Of a stretch of DNA of 9,146 nucleotides, positions 5,901 through 9,146 are shown piece by piece (position 1 is the first letter of the stretch; every line of letters starts with the position of its first letter). Source of the stretch: Sphingosinicella sp041621755 (GTDB lineage Bacteria; Pseudomonadota; Alphaproteobacteria; Sphingomonadales; Sphingomonadaceae); contig JBFKAE010000125.1 of the NCBI GenBank assembly GCA_041621755.1, positions 1-9,146 on the forward strand, given 5' to 3'. The position numbers were made by a program, and so were the translations under genes. A model generated the notes under the pieces. The model had not been told where the DNA came from, did not search any database, and saw only the letters and a program-made list of their open reading frames with translations.

Positions 5901-6803
5901 TCAAAAAGCCAACGCCAGCCTGTCTCAGACCTGCTACCGGGGCATTTCCTGACGCGCGCCTCGGGAACACCGCCACCAGTTGTTCTTGCCTCTCCACATA
6001 GTGGCCGCGCCTACCCGGCGACATTCCAATCCGAATCGGCGCTCGACCTTGCCGGATTGCGCCGCGGCGAAGACGCCTTTGTCGACACGCTGCTTGAACC
6101 GGCCGTCGCTGCGCACAATTTCCCGCTGATCTCGGCGCGCTGGGGACGGGCTTTTATTGATCTCAATCGCGGACCTGACGAAATTGATGCCGTACTGCTG
6201 TCCGATCCGCAGACGATAGACCATTTGACGACGACAGAGCGAACACGGTCGGGGCTTGGCGTGGTACCGCGAATCACTGGACCCGGGCTTGATATCTACA
6301 AGCAGAAGCAGCCCTATGCTCTGCTGCGGCAACGAATCGACGCCATTCATGGTCCGTATCATCAGCGTCTGGGAAAACTGTTGCAGGCTGCTCACGATGC
6401 GCATGGCTTTGCAGTTCTCGTCGATTGCCATTCCATGCCGTCCCTGCCCTTTGCACCGCGCACACGGCCGCAGTTCGTCATCGGCGACGCGCACGGGTGC
6501 AGCGCGCCCGATCATATTCCGCGCTGGATCGAATCCGCACTGCGCAGACAGGGCTATCGGTGCATCCGAAACACGCCCTATGCCGGTGGCTATACAACAC
6601 GCCACCACGCTGTGCCCGCAAATCGGATATTCGCCGTGCAAATCGAAATTGACCGCGCGCTTTACATGGACCCTGAAACGCTGGTCCCACACGATGGGTT
6701 TTCACAGATCGCAAACACGCTTGAGTCGCTGACAGGCGGGCTTTTACGCCATTTACGCGAAACGCTTGCGCGCCCTTCGACCTCGGCAATAGCAGCCGAA
6801 TAA
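5898..6803 (+). CDS. N-formylglutamate amidohydrolase family protein, ATT start
   Basis: This family hydrolyses N-formyl-L-glutamate to formate and glutamate, the last step of one histidine degradation route (HutG), although copies outside hut operons may have other N-acyl substrates. From the ATT start the protein has 301 residues, about the usual family length. Motifs in order are SPHSGRAYP at 32-40, RRGEDAFVD at about 54-62, RAFIDLNRGPDEID, IHGPYHQRLGKLL, VLVDCHSMPS (metal-binding His/Asp region), QFVIGDAHGCSA, and NTPYAGGYTTRHHA followed by QIEIDRALYMD. Starting only at the TTG at 6057 would remove the SPHSGR motif, so the longer form is preferred. No other hut gene is in the window. The pairing with cpdR and tRNA-Val resembles what I remember of sphingomonad chromosomes. 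Confidence 0.87.
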   Translation: MSKSQRQPVSDLLPGHFLTRASGTPPPVVLASPHSGRAYPATFQSESALDLAGLRRGEDAFVDTLLEPAVAAHNFPLISARWGRAFIDLNRGPDEIDAVLLSDPQTIDHLTTTERTRSGLGVVPRITGPGLDIYKQKQPYALLRQRIDAIHGPYHQRLGKLLQAAHDAHGFAVLVDCHSMPSLPFAPRTRPQFVIGDAHGCSAPDHIPRWIESALRRQGYRCIRNTPYAGGYTTRHHAVPANRIFAVQIEIDRALYMDPETLVPHDGFSQIANTLESLTGGLLRHLRETLARPSTSAIAAE

Positions 6804-6835
6804 AAAACGGCCACCTCGGCAATGCCGAAGTGGCC
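6802..6835 (-). terminator. Rho-independent terminator (minus strand)
   Basis: The bases 6809-6820 and 6824-6835 form a 12-position stem with one mismatch and an AAT loop. The run of six A at 6802-6807 lies just outside. Read on the minus strand this is a GC-rich hairpin followed by G and TTTTTT, a textbook terminator for transcription coming from the cytochrome gene. On the plus strand there is no U-tract after the hairpin, so it may only slow or protect the end of the amidohydrolase mRNA, whose stop is directly adjacent. Confidence 0.8.
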
Positions 6836-6901
6836 AGGGTTCAGGGAGGACACGCGCCCCGTAAAGAGGCCCGTGCAAGACAACTGCAAAGGGGGATAAG
6901 C

Positions 6902-6930
6902 AGAAGTCTCATAACAACAGTGGGGCTTCT
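6902..6930 (+). other. Ten-pair hairpin, plus-strand RNA only
   Basis: AGAAGTCTCA at 6902-6911 can pair fully with TGGGGCTTCT at 6921-6930, using two G-U pairs, around a nine-base loop. Because G-U pairs become A-C mismatches on the other strand, the structure favours a plus-strand RNA. No T-tract follows. It lies in the gap of about 160 bases between the two convergent genes and could belong to an mRNA tail, a small RNA, or be chance. Confidence 0.3.
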
Positions 6931-6966
6931 ATACGAAAAAATCAAGCGTACGACGCGCACATACCA

Positions 6967-7545
6967 CTATTTGTTTTGCCGCAAGAACGGCAACATCCGC
7001 GCAACCACATCATCTTTATCCAGAAAATAATGTTTTAGCGCCCCAACAATGTGCAGCACGACAATTGCAATTGCAGTCACGCCCAAAAGCTCGTGCGCTT
7101 CATGCAGTATATCACGTGCGGACTCGGAAAATCCCATCGTGGGAATCGGGAACAATCCGAAAAATTCAAGCGGCCTTTCGACGGTGACGGCAAATGCCCA
7201 GCCAGTCAGTGGAAGTGCAAGCAAAAGCACGTAAAATGCGATATGCGTGCCGCGCGCCAGCACGATTTCCCAACTGGCCATATGCGCGGGTAGCGGCAGA
7301 AAATCTTCCCGCAGCCGCAGCGCCAGCCGCCACAATGTCAGCGCCAGAATCAAAATGCCCATCGGCTTGTGTATGCCACCAATCTTTGCCGCCTCGGCAA
7401 AGCTTTCGGGCGTGTTCTGTTCGATCAGGCCGTCCATCATCACGCCACCGGCAAGATTGCCAAGAACGAGCAACGCAATCGCCCAGTGAAGTGCGATCGC
7501 TATGGACGAATAACGGCTGCGCGCATCGTCGATACCTTTGGCCAT
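6967..7545 (-). CDS. Cytochrome b561 family membrane protein
   Basis: This 192-residue protein looks like a bacterial di-heme cytochrome b561 (CybB-like). Such proteins sit in the inner membrane and pass electrons from quinol, in some cases to or from superoxide. Four hydrophobic segments are visible at roughly 15-36, 62-78, 99-120 and 150-170. Candidate heme-ligand histidines are His20 (ALHW), His59 (IHKP), His148/His151 (LHEAHE) and His165/His172 (LHIVGALKH). The start is supported by GGGGAGG a few bases upstream. It is transcribed on the minus strand after the sapC-like gene, with a separating hairpin, and ends before the terminator at 6802-6835. I cannot assign a specific partner. Confidence 0.87.
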   Translation of the reverse strand: MAKGIDDARSRYSSIAIALHWAIALLVLGNLAGGVMMDGLIEQNTPESFAEAAKIGGIHKPMGILILALTLWRLALRLREDFLPLPAHMASWEIVLARGTHIAFYVLLLALPLTGWAFAVTVERPLEFFGLFPIPTMGFSESARDILHEAHELLGVTAIAIVVLHIVGALKHYFLDKDDVVARMLPFLRQNK

Positions 7546-7577
7546 AATAACCCTCCCCGTTAAACCAGCCGCGGCAG

Positions 7578-7600
7578 CCTAATCGGGAATCCGATTTAGG
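7578..7600 (-). terminator. Hairpin between the sapC-like and cytochrome genes
   Basis: CCTAA and TCGG pair with CCGA and TTAGG around a GAAT loop, with one bulged T, forming a nine-pair stem about 30 bases beyond the stop of the minus-strand sapC-like gene. There is no T-tract on either side, so it is at best a weak terminator or an mRNA 3'-end protector, and it could instead influence the downstream cytochrome transcript. Confidence 0.35.
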
Positions 7601-7631
7601 CAAGCCCCGGCCAGCGTATAGAGGGTATTCG

Positions 7632-8414
7632 TCAGGCGGCGGGTGCAGGCTCGGCTGCGGCTTCAGCTTGCACGCGCTGATCCTTGACGAACAATTCGCG
7701 AATGATCGACAAAGACATCAGATGCGCGTGGACGAGCGCCAATATCCCATTGGGAACAATTTTGCGCAGCTGATCCCCGCGCAGCTCCTTCAGCTTGTCT
7801 TCCGACACCATCTTGAAGCCCCGATATACGGCAGGCTTTTCGGCGCCGGGGATTTCGATCGAGACTTCACCATCGATCAAAAGGTCCAGCTTTTTCAGCT
7901 CTTCGCCAAACTGGCTGGTGCGAAACACCGCTTCTTCGAACTTTTCACAGAACTGCAGAACATTCTTCGTCACGTCCGTCTGTTCGCCATTCTCAAACAA
8001 GCGTTCGCCAACACCTTCGGCGAAATCCTTAGAGCTGTCGTCGGCGCACAGCGTCAGTTCCTCGCTTTGTGGATTGACCCGCGCCAACATGAATGGATAG
8101 CGGCGCACGTAAGCAGGGACATAACAGCCTTCGGGGAAATGCCCGTCTTTATCGACAAAGACATTGCTGCCCTCGCGCAGGCCCATCAGCGCGAGGGGAA
8201 CCGGATTGTCACCGCTCGCAAAAATGATCGGAAAGTTGCGCTGCGCCGAAATAAATTCGTCCGTCGTCAGCGGCACGGCGTGAATCCCGCGCAGCAATTC
8301 GAGATTGTCGCGCGGCACGATGCCATAATCTGCATGCTGCTGGGATGAAATCGGGGTAAGCGATGCGTACAGGACTGGCAGTTGCTGTGCCGCGCCATCT
8401 GGTTTGCTGGCCAT
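7632..8414 (-). CDS. SapC family protein
   Basis: This 260-residue soluble protein belongs to the SapC family, named after an S-layer secretion locus protein of Campylobacter; its biochemical role is not established. Typical features are HADYGIVPRDNLELLRG near the N-terminus, then FPIIFASGDNPVPLALMGL and a GCYVPAYVRRYPFMLA segment. The middle is acidic and helical, and the tail is Ala/Pro/Glu-rich and low-complexity. There is no signal peptide or membrane segment. The start has AGAGGAA seven bases upstream. Homologues are common in sphingomonads and other proteobacteria, often near TonB-dependent receptor or tryptophan-halogenase-like genes, which are not seen here. It is probably transcribed alone; the neighbouring aminopeptidase is divergent. 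Confidence 0.85.
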   Translation of the reverse strand: MASKPDGAAQQLPVLYASLTPISSQQHADYGIVPRDNLELLRGIHAVPLTTDEFISAQRNFPIIFASGDNPVPLALMGLREGSNVFVDKDGHFPEGCYVPAYVRRYPFMLARVNPQSEELTLCADDSSKDFAEGVGERLFENGEQTDVTKNVLQFCEKFEEAVFRTSQFGEELKKLDLLIDGEVSIEIPGAEKPAVYRGFKMVSEDKLKELRGDQLRKIVPNGILALVHAHLMSLSIIRELFVKDQRVQAEAAAEPAPAA

Positions 8415-8536
8415 CTTGTTCCTCTGGATATTTTACAAAAGATGATTTGGGTTTGGCGTCCGTTTAGAAGCTAAGCTCGCGCTCGGCAAGCGACGGCGCA
8501 CTTGATCTCGTACGGAAGAGAGCCGATGAAGCCGGA
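8415..8536. promoter_or_regulatory. Divergent intergenic region of the sapC-like and aminopeptidase genes
   Basis: This gap of about 120 bases separates two divergent genes and should contain both promoters. The side next to the sapC-like gene is A/T-rich (8430-8450); the side next to the aminopeptidase contains the GGAAGAGAG ribosome-site-like word at 8514-8522. I see no clear -35/-10 pair or operator palindrome. Confidence 0.35.
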
Positions 8537-9146
8537 ATGAGTCAGATATTTGATCAAATCGAAGCTGATAGCGGTCAGGACGCGCGCGACCTGATCCTGA
8601 TATCCCCGCAGGGATTCGAGGATTGGAACGCGACACTATCGGCACGCGCGCGCGCCGCCGTCATGGCCGCGCAGTTTACCGGAAAGGCCGAAACGCTGGC
8701 GATCCTGCCCGGCACCGACGCGGAAAACTGGACGGCAGCCTATGGCGCACCCGACGTGCTTGGTGTCTGGGATCTGGCAAAAGCCGCAACCACACTTCCG
8801 CCCGGCCGTTACCGGCTTGCCGCCGGACGTGATCCGGGCGCAGCCGCGCTTGGCTGGCTACTCGCCCATTACAAGTTCACGCCCTATCTCTCCGACCCGA
8901 AGCCGCATGAGTCGCGCACGTTGGTCGTTCCAAAATCCACCGATATTGATAATTTGCAAAGGCTGGCCGCTGGCGTCGCGCGCGTTCGCGACATGGTGAA
9001 CACGCCTGCAGAAGACATGGGACCAGCCGCGATCGAAGCCGAAACCCGTGCGGTCGCGGCAAAATATGCTGCCGATGTGCAGGTCATTACGGGCGCCGCG
9101 CTGCTTGAACAGAATTTCCCAACCATCCACGCCGTCGGTCGCGCGG
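8537..9146 (+). CDS. Leucyl aminopeptidase family (M17) protein, 5' part
   Basis: The frame is open from the ATG at 8537 to the window end, giving 203 residues. This is the variable N-terminal domain and the beginning of the metallopeptidase domain of an M17 leucyl aminopeptidase, a cytoplasmic enzyme removing N-terminal residues from peptides with two metal ions. Diagnostic segments are VRDMVNTPAEDMGP at about 150-163 and the following VITGAALLEQNFPTIHAVGR, which leads into the catalytic region beyond the window. The metal-binding and NTDAEGR-type motifs are therefore not visible. The start is supported by family-like N-terminal sequence (LILISPQGFEDW), although the ribosome site is weak. 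A four-codon ORF (8526-8540) overlaps the ATG and has a better GGAAGAGAG site. Confidence 0.88.
   Translation, partial: MSQIFDQIEADSGQDARDLILISPQGFEDWNATLSARARAAVMAAQFTGKAETLAILPGTDAENWTAAYGAPDVLGVWDLAKAATTLPPGRYRLAAGRDPGAAALGWLLAHYKFTPYLSDPKPHESRTLVVPKSTDIDNLQRLAAGVARVRDMVNTPAEDMGPAAIEAETRAVAAKYAADVQVITGAALLEQNFPTIHAVGRA

Noticed and set aside
5934..6692. Minus-strand ORF of 252 codons over the amidohydrolase
   Set aside because: Antisense shadow of a gene with strong N-formylglutamate amidohydrolase motifs.
7668..8348. Plus-strand ORF of 226 codons over the sapC-like gene
   Set aside because: Antisense shadow; the minus strand has the SapC family motifs and a proper ribosome site.
1..9146. 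CRISPR array, toxin-antitoxin pair or defence system
   Set aside because: No regularly spaced repeats and no recognisable toxin, nuclease or other defence proteins were seen in any frame.

Overview
The window looks like chromosomal DNA of an alphaproteobacterium, most likely a sphingomonad. The evidence is a CpdR-type cell-cycle response regulator beside tRNA-Val(GAC) and an N-formylglutamate amidohydrolase, followed by a SapC-family protein and an M17 leucyl aminopeptidase. This assignment rests on recognised protein families and remembered gene order, not on a database search.

Left part (about 1-3036): a tight plus-strand operon for the deazaflavin cofactor F420. It runs npdG (F420:NADP+ oxidoreductase), cofE (gamma-glutamyl ligase), cofD (2-phospho-L-lactate transferase type) and cofC (guanylyltransferase). 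The last two junctions are 4-base stop/start overlaps. CofC activates a phosphorylated three-carbon acid with GTP, CofD transfers it to Fo, CofE adds glutamates, and NpdG exchanges hydride between NADP(H) and F420. The genes for the Fo chromophore (cofG/cofH) are not in the window; an open frame at the left edge that ends in TGATG with npdG may be the tail of one more operon member.

Middle part (about 3037-5258): a decayed accessory segment. It holds an IS5-family transposase remnant (minus strand, internal stop), an unrecognised ORF of about 213 residues, about 440 bases with no recognisable gene, a start-less conserved-looking ORF, and the C-terminal end of a tyrosine recombinase. The recombinase points at, and reads antisense through, the 3' end of tRNA-Val(GAC), a classic integration site. 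This looks like the tRNA-proximal end of an old integrated element. Whether the F420 operon was its cargo cannot be decided here, but the layout is compatible.

Right part (5259-9146): apparently ordinary core genome. tRNA-Val and cpdR lie on the minus strand, with a divergent N-formylglutamate amidohydrolase whose only sensible start is the rare codon ATT behind a strong Shine-Dalgarno. Then come a minus-strand cytochrome b561, a minus-strand SapC-family gene and a plus-strand M17 aminopeptidase cut by the window end. A strong hairpin plus T-tract terminates minus-strand transcription between the amidohydrolase and the cytochrome gene.
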